From Kaistia geumhonensis (lineage in GTDB: Bacteria > Pseudomonadota > Alphaproteobacteria > Rhizobiales > Kaistiaceae): a stretch of DNA of 64,000 nt. A program made the translations under genes and the position numbers. The notes beneath the pieces were generated by a model. That model searched no databases. It saw nothing but the letters and a program-made list of their open reading frames with translations, and was not told where the DNA came from. Below, piece after piece: positions 36,930 to 46,092 of this stretch. Numbering within the stretch: position 1 is the first letter of the stretch; every line of letters begins with the position of its first letter. The stretch lies in contig NZ_JAUSWJ010000001.1 of the NCBI RefSeq assembly GCF_030815145.1, forward strand, positions 3,772,501 through 3,836,500. The letters are read 5' to 3'.

Positions 36930-37943
36930 CTAGCCCCCCGGCGTCGGCTGCTTCAGCGCGCGGGCGATGACCTCCAGCAATTGCTGGATGTCGCGCTGCT
37001 GGTCGGCCTGCTGCTCCACCCAGCCGCGCACCACCTGCTGCTCCGACCGCATGTGCTGGACGAGGCCCTGGATGCCCTCGGCGAGATTGGCCATGGCCGC
37101 GGTCGCACGCTGCGAGGAACCGGGTGTGCCGACGCCTCCTTCCTGAAGCGCCGCCGTGAGCCGCTCGACCGCGAGGCGGAGGTCGTCGCCGGAAGCGGCA
37201 CGGTCCGTCATGTCGAGCATGGTCGGGTCGAGATCGGTGACGGTCGCTAGCCAGTCCTCGAGCTCGGTGTAGAACTTGTTCTGCGCCTGGCCGGCCTGGA
37301 GATCGAGGAAGCCGAGGATCAGCGAGCCGGCGAGGCCGAACAGCGAGGACGAGAAGGCGGTTCCCATGCCGGTCAGCGGACCCTGCAGGCCGGCTTTCAG
37401 GTCCTCGAAGATCACCGCGCTGTCGCCGGTGCCGACATTGAGGCTGCCGATCGCATCGGCAACGGCGCCGACCGTCTGCAGCAGGCCCCAGAAGGTGCCG
37501 AGCAGGCCGAGGAAGATGAGGAGCCCGGTCAGGTAGCGCGACGTGTCGCGATCCTCGTCGAGGCGCATCAGGATCGAATCGAGCACCGAGCGCATGGTCT
37601 GGGTCGAGATCGCCATGCGGCCGATGCGGTCTCCGAGGATGGCCGCCATCGGCGCCAGCAGCACCGGCATCCGCTCCATCTCGGACGAGCGGTCCGAGGT
37701 GCGGAACGAGTTCACCCAGCGGATCTCGGGGAAGATGCGGATCACCTGCCTGAATGCCAGCAGGATGCCGATCGCGAGCACCGCCAGGATGACGCCGTTC
37801 AGCGCCGGATTGGCGAGGAAGGAGGCATAGACCTGCCGGTAGAGGATCAGCGCGACGAAGCCGGCGATGATCAGGAAGATGATCATGCGCCAGAGATAAA
37901 CCTGCGGGCTGGCCAGCCTGTAGGGATCGAAATCTCGTGCCAT
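36930..37943 (-). CDS. MotA/TolQ/ExbB-like proton channel family protein
   Basis: 337 residues with four membrane helices at about 18-36, 49-65, 137-160 and 192-213. The last two, 'YLTGLLIFLGLLGTFWGLLQ' and 'GMGTAFSSSLFGLAGSLILG', are the proton-channel pair typical of the MotA/TolQ/ExbB family. A cytoplasmic tail of about 120 residues follows, rich in glutamine and predicted to form helices ('QQADQQRDIQQLLEVIARAL'). It is paired with the downstream OmpA-domain gene, 3 bp away. Related pairs occur in the order as conserved core genes and in Zorya defence, but no ZorC/D-like genes lie here. Confidence 0.87.
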   Translation of the reverse strand: MARDFDPYRLASPQVYLWRMIIFLIIAGFVALILYRQVYASFLANPALNGVILAVLAIGILLAFRQVIRIFPEIRWVNSFRTSDRSSEMERMPVLLAPMAAILGDRIGRMAISTQTMRSVLDSILMRLDEDRDTSRYLTGLLIFLGLLGTFWGLLQTVGAVADAIGSLNVGTGDSAVIFEDLKAGLQGPLTGMGTAFSSSLFGLAGSLILGFLDLQAGQAQNKFYTELEDWLATVTDLDPTMLDMTDRAASGDDLRLAVERLTAALQEGGVGTPGSSQRATAAMANLAEGIQGLVQHMRSEQQVVRGWVEQQADQQRDIQQLLEVIARALKQPTPGG

Positions 37944-38026
37944 CGGTCGCGTCGGCCCGTTGCTCGAAGCTTGAGGATCGTTTCATCCTCTAGCGTGATT
38001 TGGCCGGCGATAGGAAGCAAATTGGA

Positions 38027-38055
38027 CGGCCGGGCCCGATGATCAGGCCCGGCCG
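38027..38055 (-). terminator. Terminator-like hairpin after the fba gene
   Basis: CGGCCGGGCC (38027-38036) and GGCCCGGCCG (38046-38055) form a 10-bp stem with a 9-nt loop, 45 bp past the fba stop on the minus strand. The T run after it is weak. Confidence 0.55.
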
Positions 38056-38099
38056 GGATGGCTGAATTGCGGCGCGGCGCCGCGAGGGGCGACGGCGCG

Positions 38100-39131
38100 T
38101 CAGGCCGCGACCTTCTCCTTCGCCTCGCTCCACTCGCCGAGCGTCGCGAGACCGTTCATCTCGGCGCGGTGCAGGAAGGCGGCGCGGCCGGCCTCGACAT
38201 TCGCGTCCTTGCCGTCCCAGGCCTTGAGCGCGGCGGCCTGCAGCGCGCGGCCATAGGAGAACGTGATCTTCCAGGGCAGGCCCTTGATGCGGTTGATCGC
38301 CGAGAGATTGGCGGTCGCCTCCTCGTCGCCCTGGCCGCCCGAGAGGAAGGCGATGCCCGGCACGACGGTCGGCACGCTGGCATGGAAGACGGCGACCGTG
38401 CGCTCGGCGATCTCGTCGGCGCCGACGACCTGCCCGCTGTCCTTGCCGGGGACGACCATGTTCGGCTTCAGGATCATCGCGGTGAGGTCGACGCGCATGC
38501 GCACGAGTTCCTCGAACACGACGCGCAGAACTTCCTCGGTCACCGCATGGCAGCGCTCGATGTCATGCGTCGCCTCCTTGCCGTCCATCAGCACCTCGGG
38601 CTCGACGATCGGCACGATGTCTTCCGACTGGCAGAGCGCGGCGTAGCGGGCCAGCGCATGGGCGTTGGCATAGACGCAGCCGGAGGTCGGCAGCACCTTG
38701 GAGATGGCGATGGCGGCGCGCCACTTGGCGAAGCGGGCACCGAGGCGGCGATATTCGGCAAGGCGCTTGCCGAGCCCGTCGAGGCCCTCGGTGATCGTCT
38801 CGCCGGGGAAGCCGACCATCGGGATGGCGCCCATGTCGACCTTGATGCCCGGAAGCGAGCCGGCATCCTCGATCATCTTGACGAGCGGCGTTCCGTCCTT
38901 GGCGTTCTGGCGGATCGTCTCGTCGAACAGGATCACGCCCGAGATGTGATCGTGCATGGCCTTGGTGGCGCCGAACAGCATCTCGCGATAGTTGCGGCGG
39001 TTCTCCTCCGTCGAGGGCAGCCCGATCGTGTCGAACCGCTTCTTGATGGTGCCGGAGCTTTCATCGGCAGCGAGGATGCCCTTCTGCGGCACGACCAGGC
39101 GGCGGGCGATGTCCTGCAAGCTTTCGCTCAT
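38100..39131 (-). CDS. fba: Fructose-bisphosphate aldolase, class I
   Basis: 343 residues. Class I (Schiff-base) motifs: 'GILAADESSGTIKKRFD' at the N-terminus, 'VPIVEPEVLMDG', 'LKPNMVVPGKDSG' (Schiff-base lysine region), 'PGIAFLSGGQGDEEATANL' and 'PWKITFSYGRALQAAALKAW'. It cleaves fructose-1,6-bisphosphate to two trioses and works in reverse in gluconeogenesis. It is the last gene of a tkt-gap-pgk-fba group on the minus strand, 163 bp after pgk. The class I type here, rather than the zinc-dependent class II, is a noteworthy choice. Confidence 0.95.
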   Translation of the reverse strand: MSESLQDIARRLVVPQKGILAADESSGTIKKRFDTIGLPSTEENRRNYREMLFGATKAMHDHISGVILFDETIRQNAKDGTPLVKMIEDAGSLPGIKVDMGAIPMVGFPGETITEGLDGLGKRLAEYRRLGARFAKWRAAIAISKVLPTSGCVYANAHALARYAALCQSEDIVPIVEPEVLMDGKEATHDIERCHAVTEEVLRVVFEELVRMRVDLTAMILKPNMVVPGKDSGQVVGADEIAERTVAVFHASVPTVVPGIAFLSGGQGDEEATANLSAINRIKGLPWKITFSYGRALQAAALKAWDGKDANVEAGRAAFLHRAEMNGLATLGEWSEAKEKVAA

Positions 39132-39294
39132 GCGTCGATCTCTTCCGGGATGGCGGACCGGCCGATCCGGACCGCTGGACCTGAATAACCCGGCCGTTTC
39201 GATTTTGCATCGCAAAATAAAACCGGCGAATGACAGTCCCGCGGCAGGATGAACCGTCCGTCACCTTGCGCTCGACTATGGCGCGGGCAGTTGA

Positions 39295-40491
39295 TCAGGC
39301 GCGGCGCAGAACTTCGACGCCCGGCAGCTGCTTGCCTTCCAGCCACTCCAGGAAGGCGCCGCCTGCCGTGGAAATATAGGAGAAATCGCCCGCGACACCG
39401 GCCGCGTTGAGCGCCGCCACCGTGTCGCCGCCGCCGGCGACCGAGAGCAGATGGCCGTCGCGCGTGCGGGCCGCCGCGTGCTGCGCCGCAGCGAAGGTGC
39501 CGCGATCGAAAGGCGGAATCTCGAAGGCGCCGAGCGGGCCATTCCAGACGAGCGTCGCGGCGTCGTCGATGGCGGCGCGGACGCGCTCGATCGAGTGCGG
39601 GCCGATATCGAGCATCATGCCGTCGGCCGGGATCGAATCGACGGCGAAGGCCTGGCTCGGCGCATTGGCCTCGAAGCGCCAGGCGACGACCGCGTCAACC
39701 GGCAGGATGATCGCGCAGTTGGCGTTCTGCGCCTTTGCCATGATGCGGCGGGCCGTTTCGGCGAGTTCATGCTCGCAGAGCGACTTGCCGACCGAATAGC
39801 CCTCGGCGTTGAGGAAGGTGTTGGCCATGCCGCCGCCGATGACGAGGGCGTCGACCTTGGTAACGAGATTTTCGAGCAGCTCGATCTTGGTCGAGACCTT
39901 GGCGCCGCCAATGACGGCGATAACCGGCCGGCGCGGCGCGGTCAGCGCCTTGCCGAGCGCCTCGAGCTCCGCCTGCATCGAGCGACCGGCGAAGGCGGGG
40001 AGGTGATGGGCGAGGCCTTCGGTCGAGGCATGGGCGCGATGCGCCGCCGAGAAGGCGTCGTTGACATAGATGTCGCCGAGTTCGGCGAGCGCCGAGACGA
40101 AGATGGGGTCGTTCTTCTCTTCGCCCTTGTGGAAGCGCGTGTTCTCGAGCAGCAGCACGTCGCCGTTCGACATCTTGGCGATGGCGGAGGCGGCGTCGTT
40201 GCCGATGCAGTCATTGGCGAAGCCGACCTCGCGGCCGAGCAGCGTCTGCAGCGCCGGCACGACGGGGGCCAGCGACATGTCCGCCACGCGCTCGCCCTTG
40301 GGCCGGCCGAAATGGGCGAGAAGAATGGCCTTGCCGCCTCGCGACGAGACGTCCTTCACCGTCGGCAGGATGGCGCGGATTCGCGTGTCGTCGCTGACGA
40401 TCCCGTCCTTCATGGGCACGTTGAGATCGACGCGGATCAGGACGCGCTTGCCCTTCACATCAGCGGAATCGAGAGTCTTGAAGGACGTCAT
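39295..40491 (-). CDS. pgk: Phosphoglycerate kinase
   Basis: 398 residues, standard length. Motifs: '[17 protein letters not shown]', '[11 protein letters not shown]', '[13 protein letters not shown]', '[14 protein letters not shown]' and the C-terminal '[17 protein letters not shown]'. It moves phosphate from 1,3-bisphosphoglycerate to ADP. The reading frame continues upstream through the gap gene region, but the ATG at 40491 begins the family sequence. It is 77 bp downstream of gap, likely in the same operon. Confidence 0.97.
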   Translation of the reverse strand: MTSFKTLDSADVKGKRVLIRVDLNVPMKDGIVSDDTRIRAILPTVKDVSSRGGKAILLAHFGRPKGERVADMSLAPVVPALQTLLGREVGFANDCIGNDAASAIAKMSNGDVLLLENTRFHKGEEKNDPIFVSALAELGDIYVNDAFSAAHRAHASTEGLAHHLPAFAGRSMQAELEALGKALTAPRRPVIAVIGGAKVSTKIELLENLVTKVDALVIGGGMANTFLNAEGYSVGKSLCEHELAETARRIMAKAQNANCAIILPVDAVVAWRFEANAPSQAFAVDSIPADGMMLDIGPHSIERVRAAIDDAATLVWNGPLGAFEIPPFDRGTFAAAQHAAARTRDGHLLSVAGGGDTVAALNAAGVAGDFSYISTAGGAFLEWLEGKQLPGVEVLRRA

Positions 40492-40568
40492 GGCGTCATA
40501 TCCCCGTTCGTCACGGGGTCCGGAGAGGCTCCGGACCCGGTTGTCGGAAGGCGTGCGGCCGCGGGCGA

Positions 40569-41576
40569 TCAGATGGTCTTCGCGAAATAGACCGACATGT
40601 CGGCCATGCGGTTCGAGAAGCCCCACTCGTTGTCGTACCAGGCGAGCACGCGCACGAAATTGCCGTCGATCACCTTGGTCTGGTCGAGATGGAAGGTGGC
40701 CGAATGCGGGTCGTGATTGAAGTCGTGCGACACGTTTGGCTGGTCGGTGATCGCGAGCACGCCCTTCAGCGGACCGGCGGCGGCGGCCTTCATCGCGTCG
40801 TTGATCTCGGCGATGGTCGTCGGACGCTTGGTGACGAGCTTGAAGTCGATCAGCGAGACATTCGGCGTCGGCACGCGGATCGAGCTGCCGTCGAGCTTGC
40901 CCTTCAGCTCCGGGATCACGAGGCCGATCGCCTTGGCGGCGCCGGTCGAGGTCGGGATGGAGGACAGGGCCGCGGCGCGGGCGCGGTAGAGGTCCTTGTG
41001 CATCGTGTCGAGCGTCGGCTGGTCGCCCGTGTAGGAATGGATGGTCGTCATGAAGCCGTGCTCGATGCCGACCAGTTCCTGCAGCACCTTGGCGACCGGC
41101 GCCAGGCAGTTGGTCGTGCAGGAGCCGTTGGAGATCACGAGGTGGTCCTTCGTGAGGCCCTCGTGGTTGACGCCGTAGACGGCGGTGTAGTCGGCGCCGT
41201 CGGCCGGGGCCGAGACGATCACGCGCTTCGCGCCGGCCGTCAGATGGGCGGCGGCCTTGTCGCGGGCGGTGAAGATGCCCGTGCATTCCAGCGCGATGTC
41301 GACGCCGAGCTCCTTGTGCGGCAGCGTCGCCGGATCCTTGATCGCCGTCACCTTGATCGGCTTGCCGTCGACGACGATCGTGTCGCCCTCGACCTTCACG
41401 TCCTTCGGGAAGCGGCCATGCACCGAATCGAAGCGGAGCAGATGCGCATTGGTCTCGACCGGGCCGAGATCGTTGACCGAGACGACCTCGATGTCCGTCC
41501 GGCCCGATTCCACGATTGCACGCAGGATGTTGCGGCCGATCCGGCCAAATCCGTTGATTGCAACCCGCACCGCCAT
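40569..41576 (-). CDS. gap: Glyceraldehyde-3-phosphate dehydrogenase, type I
   Basis: 335 residues. '[16 protein letters not shown]' begins the Rossmann fold, the active-site cysteine is in '[16 protein letters not shown]', and '[15 protein letters not shown]' ends the catalytic domain, all typical. Converts glyceraldehyde-3-phosphate to 1,3-bisphosphoglycerate. The residue after the second strand is Asn-Asp ('VVSVNDLG'), consistent with NAD use. AGGAG lies before the ATG. It is 73 bp after tkt and before pgk. Confidence 0.97.
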   Translation of the reverse strand: MAVRVAINGFGRIGRNILRAIVESGRTDIEVVSVNDLGPVETNAHLLRFDSVHGRFPKDVKVEGDTIVVDGKPIKVTAIKDPATLPHKELGVDIALECTGIFTARDKAAAHLTAGAKRVIVSAPADGADYTAVYGVNHEGLTKDHLVISNGSCTTNCLAPVAKVLQELVGIEHGFMTTIHSYTGDQPTLDTMHKDLYRARAAALSSIPTSTGAAKAIGLVIPELKGKLDGSSIRVPTPNVSLIDFKLVTKRPTTIAEINDAMKAAAAGPLKGVLAITDQPNVSHDFNHDPHSATFHLDQTKVIDGNFVRVLAWYDNEWGFSNRMADMSVYFAKTI

Positions 41577-41649
41577 AGTCGATCTCCTGAAGTGGCGCCC
41601 CGCGCCGTCGTTGTCATGAGCGGCCGGGCTTCGCGCCCGGCCGTATCGA

Positions 41650-43641
41650 TCAGGTGTTGGAATCGAGCCGCTTCAGCGCCGCCTCGGCGGCCGCGTCGGC
41701 GGTGATCCCGAAATAGGGATAGAGGGCCTCGATCGGCGCCGAGGCGCCGAAGCCGGTCATGCCGACGAAGAGACCGTCCGAACCGATGATCGCGTCCCAG
41801 CCCTGGCGGACCGCGGCCTCGATGGCGATCTTGACCTTCGAGTCGCCGATGGTCGCGGCGCGGTAGGCCTCGTCCTGCTCGAAGAACAGTTCGAAGCAGG
41901 GGACGGAGACGACGCGGGCCGTGCGGCCGGCCGCCTCGATCTTGGCCTTGGCATTGACGGCGATCTCGACTTCGGAACCGGTCGCGAACAGCGTCACGTC
42001 GGCGCTTTCCGGTCCGTCGATGAGATAGGCGCCGCGGGCCGACTTGTTCTCGGACGAATGCTGGACGCGCAGGACCGGCAGGTTCTGGCGCGACAGCGCC
42101 AGCAGCGAGGGCCGGTGACGGCTCTCGATCGCGATCTGCCAGGCCTCGGCGACTTCCACGGCGTCGGCCGGACGGAACACGTTCAGGTGCGGAATCGCAC
42201 GCAGCGCCGCGAGATGCTCGACCGGCTGATGGGTCGGGCCGTCCTCGCCGAGGCCGATCGAGTCATGCGTCATGACATAGATGACCGGAGCGCCGGTCAG
42301 CGCCGAGAGGCGGATGGCCGGGCGGGCATAGTCGGAGAAGACGAGGAACGTGCCGCCATAGGGCATGAAGCCGCCATGCTGGGCGATGCCGTTCATCGCC
42401 GCCGACATGCCGAACTCGCGGATGCCGTAATGGATGTAGCGGCCCGAATAATCGTCCGGCGTCAGCGGCTTCTGCGGCTTGCCCCGGGTGAGGTTCGAGC
42501 CCGTGAGGTCGGCCGAGCCGCCCACCATCTCGGGGATCACCGCGGTCAGCATGTCGAGCGCCATCTCGGACGACTTGCGCGTCGCGACCTTGGGCTTCGT
42601 GTCCGACAGCGTGCGCTTGTAGGCCTCGATGGCGGATTCGAAGTTGCCCGGCAGCTCGCCCGCGAAGCGGCGCTTGAACTCGGACTTCTTCTCGTGGTCG
42701 AGCTTGGCGAACCGGGCCTCCCAGGCCTCGCGGTCCTTGATCCAGCGCTTGCCGGCCTCGTGCCATGCGCCTGCGACATCCTCGGGGATCTCGAAGGCCG
42801 GGTAGGGCCAGCCGAGCTTCTCGCGCGCGCCGGCGATCTCGGTCGCGCCGAGGGCGGAGCCGTGCGAGGCGTGGCTGTCGGCCTTGGTCGGCGCGCCATA
42901 GCCGATGATGGTGCGGCAGGCGATCATCGACGGCTTGTCGGAGGCCTTGGCGCGCTCGATCGCCGCGGCGACCGCCTCGCGGTCGAAGCCGTCGACATGC
43001 TCGGCGTTCCAGCCCGACGCCTTGAAGCGCGCAACCTGGTCGATCGAGGTGGCGAGATCGGTGTGACCGTCGATCGTGATGCGGTTGTCGTCCCAGAGGA
43101 CGATGAGCTTGTTCAGCTTCAGATGGCCGGCGAGGTCGATCGCCTCGTGGCTGACGCCTTCCATGAGGCAGCCGTCGCCCGCGATCACATAGGTGTGGTG
43201 ATCGACGACATCCTCGCCGAACTCGGCAGCGAGCATGCGTTCGGCCAGCGCGAAGCCGACCGACATCGCGAGACCCTGGCCGAGCGGGCCGGTCGTCGTC
43301 TCGATGCCCGTGGTGTGGAAGTTCTCGGGATGGCCGGGGGTCTTGGAGTGGAGCTGGCGGAACTGCTTCAGCTCGTCCATCGTCACGACGCTGGAGCCGA
43401 GCAGCTCGAGCACCGAATAGAGCAGCATCGAGCCGTGGCCGGCCGAGAGGATGAAGCGGTCGCGATCCGGCCAGTGCGGATTGGCGACGTCGAATTTCAG
43501 GAAGCGGTTGAAGAGCACCGTCGCGACATCGGCCATGCCCATCGGCATGCCGGGATGGCCGGACTTGGCCTTCTCGACGGAGTCCATGGCAAGCGCACGA
43601 ATGGCATTGGCCATGCGCGCTTCGATGTTCGGATCAGTCAT
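41650..43641 (-). CDS. tkt: Transketolase
   Basis: 663 residues from ATG 43641. Thiamine-diphosphate motifs: '[13 protein letters not shown]', '[13 protein letters not shown]', the GDG...N site in '[17 protein letters not shown]', '[11 protein letters not shown]', and '[19 protein letters not shown]'. It moves two-carbon ketol units in the pentose-phosphate and Calvin-type cycles. It is the first gene of the tkt-gap-pgk-fba group. A TTGACT-N16-TATTTG promoter candidate lies about 115 bp upstream. The open frame starts earlier (43728), without family similarity. Confidence 0.97.
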   Translation of the reverse strand: MTDPNIEARMANAIRALAMDSVEKAKSGHPGMPMGMADVATVLFNRFLKFDVANPHWPDRDRFILSAGHGSMLLYSVLELLGSSVVTMDELKQFRQLHSKTPGHPENFHTTGIETTTGPLGQGLAMSVGFALAERMLAAEFGEDVVDHHTYVIAGDGCLMEGVSHEAIDLAGHLKLNKLIVLWDDNRITIDGHTDLATSIDQVARFKASGWNAEHVDGFDREAVAAAIERAKASDKPSMIACRTIIGYGAPTKADSHASHGSALGATEIAGAREKLGWPYPAFEIPEDVAGAWHEAGKRWIKDREAWEARFAKLDHEKKSEFKRRFAGELPGNFESAIEAYKRTLSDTKPKVATRKSSEMALDMLTAVIPEMVGGSADLTGSNLTRGKPQKPLTPDDYSGRYIHYGIREFGMSAAMNGIAQHGGFMPYGGTFLVFSDYARPAIRLSALTGAPVIYVMTHDSIGLGEDGPTHQPVEHLAALRAIPHLNVFRPADAVEVAEAWQIAIESRHRPSLLALSRQNLPVLRVQHSSENKSARGAYLIDGPESADVTLFATGSEVEIAVNAKAKIEAAGRTARVVSVPCFELFFEQDEAYRAATIGDSKVKIAIEAAVRQGWDAIIGSDGLFVGMTGFGASAPIEALYPYFGITADAAAEAALKRLDSNT

Positions 43642-43756
43642 GGTTCGCTCTTCGCTCCAGAGGGGGGCAGAACCGCCTAGCCGGTGGGGGTGCCGCGCCG
43701 GGCCGTGCCCGATCGAGGGCTTCGGCACTGACCCCGCCCCCTGTAACCCGCTGCGA

Positions 43757-43784
43757 CAAATAACAGGTCAGGGAGTCGAGTCAA
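43757..43784 (-). promoter_or_regulatory. Candidate promoter of the tkt-gap-pgk-fba group
   Basis: Minus strand TTGACT (43784-43779), 16-bp spacer, TATTTG (43762-43757). The 289-bp region between tkt and the divergent DUF4164 gene (43642-43930) holds this and the opposing promoter and nothing else recognisable. Confidence 0.5.
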
Positions 43785-43855
43785 TCACACCGACGGGTGC
43801 CGGAGCCCCGTGATTCCGCGCGTCCGCCGCGGTTTTGTTCGCCGGCATCGAACCA

Positions 43856-43885
43856 TTGACGGTCGCTTCGCACGGCGCCTAGAAT
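43856..43885 (+). promoter_or_regulatory. Candidate promoter of the DUF4164-zapA operon
   Basis: TTGACG (43856-43861), 18-bp spacer, TAGAAT (43880-43885), about 45 bp before the ATG of the DUF4164 gene. Confidence 0.65.
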
Positions 43886-43930
43886 CCGCCGAGCGAGGCT
43901 TCGTCGAGCGGGCTTGAACCGGCGCGGGAC

Positions 43931-44212
43931 ATGCAGGGATCGTCACCGATCGAGACGGCGCTTCGGCGCCTCAACGCGGCGCTCGACACGCTCGAAGCCG
44001 CGGTGGACGGCCGTGTATCCAGCGCCGGGCGGCAGCAGCAGCTCGAAGGCGAACTCCACCGGGTCAATCTCGACCGCTCGCGACTCGCCCAGTCGCTCGA
44101 CGCCGCCGAAGCGCGTTCCGATCGGCTCGAGGATGCGAATCAGGACGTGTCGCGCCGGCTCGTGGCGGCGATGGAGACCATCCGGTCGGTTCTCGACCGC
44201 CACGGGGTCTGA
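43931..44212 (+). CDS. DUF4164 domain-containing coiled-coil protein
   Basis: 93 residues, almost entirely helical: 'IETALRRLNAALDTLEAAVD', 'QLEGELHRVNLDRSRLAQ' and 'RLEDANQDVSRRLVAAMETI' with heptad spacing. This is the DUF4164 family, found directly upstream of zapA across rhizobia. It is probably a small cytoplasmic coiled-coil partner in cell division. That role is inferred from its constant position 17 bp before zapA, not from motifs. Confidence 0.87.
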   Translation: MQGSSPIETALRRLNAALDTLEAAVDGRVSSAGRQQQLEGELHRVNLDRSRLAQSLDAAEARSDRLEDANQDVSRRLVAAMETIRSVLDRHGV

Positions 44213-44229
44213 CCCAGGGAGGCCGCGCG

Positions 44230-44595
44230 ATGCCGCAGGTCAACGTCACCATCAACGGCAAGGTCTACCGCATGGCCTGCGACGATGGGCAGGAAGCCCA
44301 TCTCGAAGGCCTCGCCGAGCGGCTGAACGTCACGATCGACCGGCTGCGGCAGAGCTTCGGCGAGATCGGCGACCAGCGGCTGACCGTGATGGCGGCGCTG
44401 ACCCTCGGCGACGAACTCTCCGAGGCCTATCGACGCATTCGCCGCCTCGAGGCCGAGCTTGCCGGCGTCAACGAGACCAAGGCCGCCGTGATCGCCCGCT
44501 ACGAAGAGGCGCAGGCGGGCTTCGCCCGCGCCGTCGATCATGTCGCGATGCGGCTCGAGGGCTTCGCCGACCGCCTCGCTGCCGATCGCGACTAG
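44230..44595 (+). CDS. zapA: Cell division protein ZapA
   Basis: 121 residues. The N-terminal 'VNVTINGKVYRMACDDGQE' beta strand part and 'LAERLNVTIDRLRQSFGE', 'RLTVMAALTLGDELSEAYR' are the ZapA signature, followed by a coiled coil. ZapA bundles FtsZ filaments at the division site. The gene is 17 bp after the DUF4164 gene and they likely share the TTGACG/TAGAAT promoter. Confidence 0.93.
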   Translation: MPQVNVTINGKVYRMACDDGQEAHLEGLAERLNVTIDRLRQSFGEIGDQRLTVMAALTLGDELSEAYRRIRRLEAELAGVNETKAAVIARYEEAQAGFARAVDHVAMRLEGFADRLAADRD

Positions 44596-44658
44596 CGGAA
44601 CCGGCTTCCGCCCCCGCCGTTCCCTTCCCGACGAAACGTCTCGAAGGAAGGAAACGCG

Positions 44659-45177
44659 ATGACTGCGAACAGCCCAGACGTCACCAACGACCCCGCCGCC
44701 CGGGACAAGGTCTTCGAGCTGGTGGCCGATGCCCGCATCGCCATGATGGCGAGCCTCGGCGAGGGCGGACGCTGGCATGCGCGCCCGATGGCCACCGGCA
44801 AGGAGCCGCTCGAGGGCGCGCTCTGGTTCCTGACCGATGCCGGCTCCGGCAAGATCGAGGAACTCGAGCAGGAGCCGAGCGTGCTGCTGTCCTATTCGGA
44901 CGAGGACAAGCAGAACTACGTCTCGATCTCCGGCACGGCGACCATTTCGCGTGAGCGCGACAAGATCCATGCCCTCTGGTCGGAGCCGGCGCGCATCTGG
45001 TTCCCCGACGGTCCCGACGATCCGAAGATCGCGCTGATCCGGGTCGAGCCTGAGATCGCGGAATACTGGGATGCGCCGTCCTCGACCATGGTCCACCTCT
45101 ACGGCTATGCGAAGATGATGCTGACCGGCGAGCCGCCGAACGAGGTGGCCGACAACAAGACGGTGGTGTTCCGCTGA
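44659..45177 (+). CDS. Pyridoxamine 5'-phosphate oxidase fold protein (general stress protein 26-like)
   Basis: 172 residues: 'VFELVADARIAMMASLGEGG', 'HARPMATGKEPLEGALWFLT', 'SVLLSYSDEDKQNYVSISGT' and 'VEPEIAEYWDAPSS' fit the flavin-binding split-barrel family of general stress protein 26 (COG3871). A flavin or F420-like cofactor is likely; the reaction is unknown. GAAGGAAGGAAACGCG gives a strong ribosome binding site. The gene lies between zapA and the 6S RNA. Confidence 0.88.
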   Translation: MTANSPDVTNDPAARDKVFELVADARIAMMASLGEGGRWHARPMATGKEPLEGALWFLTDAGSGKIEELEQEPSVLLSYSDEDKQNYVSISGTATISRERDKIHALWSEPARIWFPDGPDDPKIALIRVEPEIAEYWDAPSSTMVHLYGYAKMMLTGEPPNEVADNKTVVFR

Positions 45178-45250
45178 GCGCTTTTGTCGTTCGCAGGGGA
45201 AGGGCGGGGACAGTTTCCCGCCCGCCCTAGCGGCGACATCGCGGCTGCCC

Positions 45251-45256
45251 TATATT
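45251..45256 (+). promoter_or_regulatory. -10 element of the 6S RNA gene
   Basis: TATATT at 45251-45256 lies about 7 bp before the proposed 6S RNA start. The -35 region (near 45228) is a poor match. Confidence 0.5.
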
Positions 45257-45262
45257 CGCTTT

Positions 45263-45425
45263 CGGCGATGCTGCGCGGCCCGACAGGATGACAATATTCC
45301 CCGGGGCCTTATCGATCCAAAAGGGAGCTGTCCCTGACTGGGCCCCTGGGCTCGGATATACGGCGCCCACCTACGTTGTAGGTTCCCGGGATCGATCAAT
45401 CCATCGGCCCATCGTGGGTCGCCAC
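45263..45425 (+). ncRNA. ssrS: 6S RNA
   Basis: A non-coding stretch of about 163 nt between the PNPOx-fold gene and fau, the standard place for 6S RNA in proteobacteria. Alphaproteobacterial 6S landmarks are present: 'ccccggggcctt', 'aagggagctgtccctgac', 'cccctgggctcgga' and 'gcccacctacgttgtaggttc'. GGCGA near the 5' end pairs with TCGCC near the 3' end to close the molecule. It mimics an open promoter and binds sigma70-RNA polymerase in stationary phase. Exact ends are estimated from the -10 box and closing stem. Confidence 0.85.
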
Positions 45426-45460
45426 TTCCCCTCTCTCCCGCAGGACGGGCTTCTTTCTCC

Positions 45461-46069
45461 TTGTCCGCCGACACCGCGCTGCTGAAGTCGGGCCTTCGTG
45501 CCGCAGCCCTCGCGCGGCGCGACGCTCTCAGCGAGGGCCATCGCGCTGCCGCCTCCGCCGCGGCGGTGGCGCGCGCAAAGCCCATTCTCGTCGATCTCAC
45601 CGGTCTCGTCGTCTCGGCCTACTGGCCGATCCGCAGCGAGGCCGACCCGATGCCGCTTCTTGCGGTCGCCACCGAGCGGGGGGCCATCGCGGCCCTCCCG
45701 GTGACGACGCCGTCGGGACTTGTCTTCCGTCGCTGGCAGCACGGCGAGGCTCTGGTCCCGGCCGGGTTCGGGACGCTCGGGCCGTCGCCCGCTTCGCCCG
45801 AAGTGACCCCCGATCTCATGATCATGCCGCTCGCCGCCTTCGACCGGCGTCTGCACCGGATCGGCTACGGCAAGGGCCACTACGACCGGGCGATCGACGC
45901 GCTCGCCGCGAAGGGCCGTCGTCCGCGCCTGCTCGGTCTTGCCTTCGCGGCGCAGGAAGTCGACAAGGTTCCTGACGAGCCGCACGACATTCCCCTCGAT
46001 TTCATCGTCACGGAGGAAGAACTGATCGCGGCGGATCATCCGGGCCGGGTGACCGGTCATGGATCTTGA
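45461..46069 (+). CDS. fau: 5-formyltetrahydrofolate cyclo-ligase
   Basis: 202 residues from TTG 45461. Motifs: 'LRAAALARRDAL' near the N-terminus (substrate-binding arginine region), 'VSAYWPIRSEADPMPLL', 'ALPVTTPSGLVFRRW', 'LMIMPLAAFDRRLHRIGYGK' and 'GHYDRAID', the ATP-binding loop of the family. It converts 5-formyl-THF to 5,10-methenyl-THF with ATP. The start is uncertain because the ribosome binding site is weak and no ATG fits. The link with 6S RNA upstream is a conserved arrangement. Confidence 0.9.
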   Translation: MSADTALLKSGLRAAALARRDALSEGHRAAASAAAVARAKPILVDLTGLVVSAYWPIRSEADPMPLLAVATERGAIAALPVTTPSGLVFRRWQHGEALVPAGFGTLGPSPASPEVTPDLMIMPLAAFDRRLHRIGYGKGHYDRAIDALAAKGRRPRLLGLAFAAQEVDKVPDEPHDIPLDFIVTEEELIAADHPGRVTGHGS

Positions 46070-46092
46070 AGCCTCGATGCTTGGGAGCGACC

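Noticed and set aside
35898-37943. Zorya-type defence module
   Set aside because: Only the motor-like ZorA/ZorB analogues are present; no helicase (ZorD) or ZorC/ZorE gene is nearby, and the neighbours are housekeeping genes.
39295-41286. Apparent gap-pgk fusion frame of 663 codons
   Set aside because: The upstream part is an off-frame reading of gap, and pgk has its own ATG at 40491.
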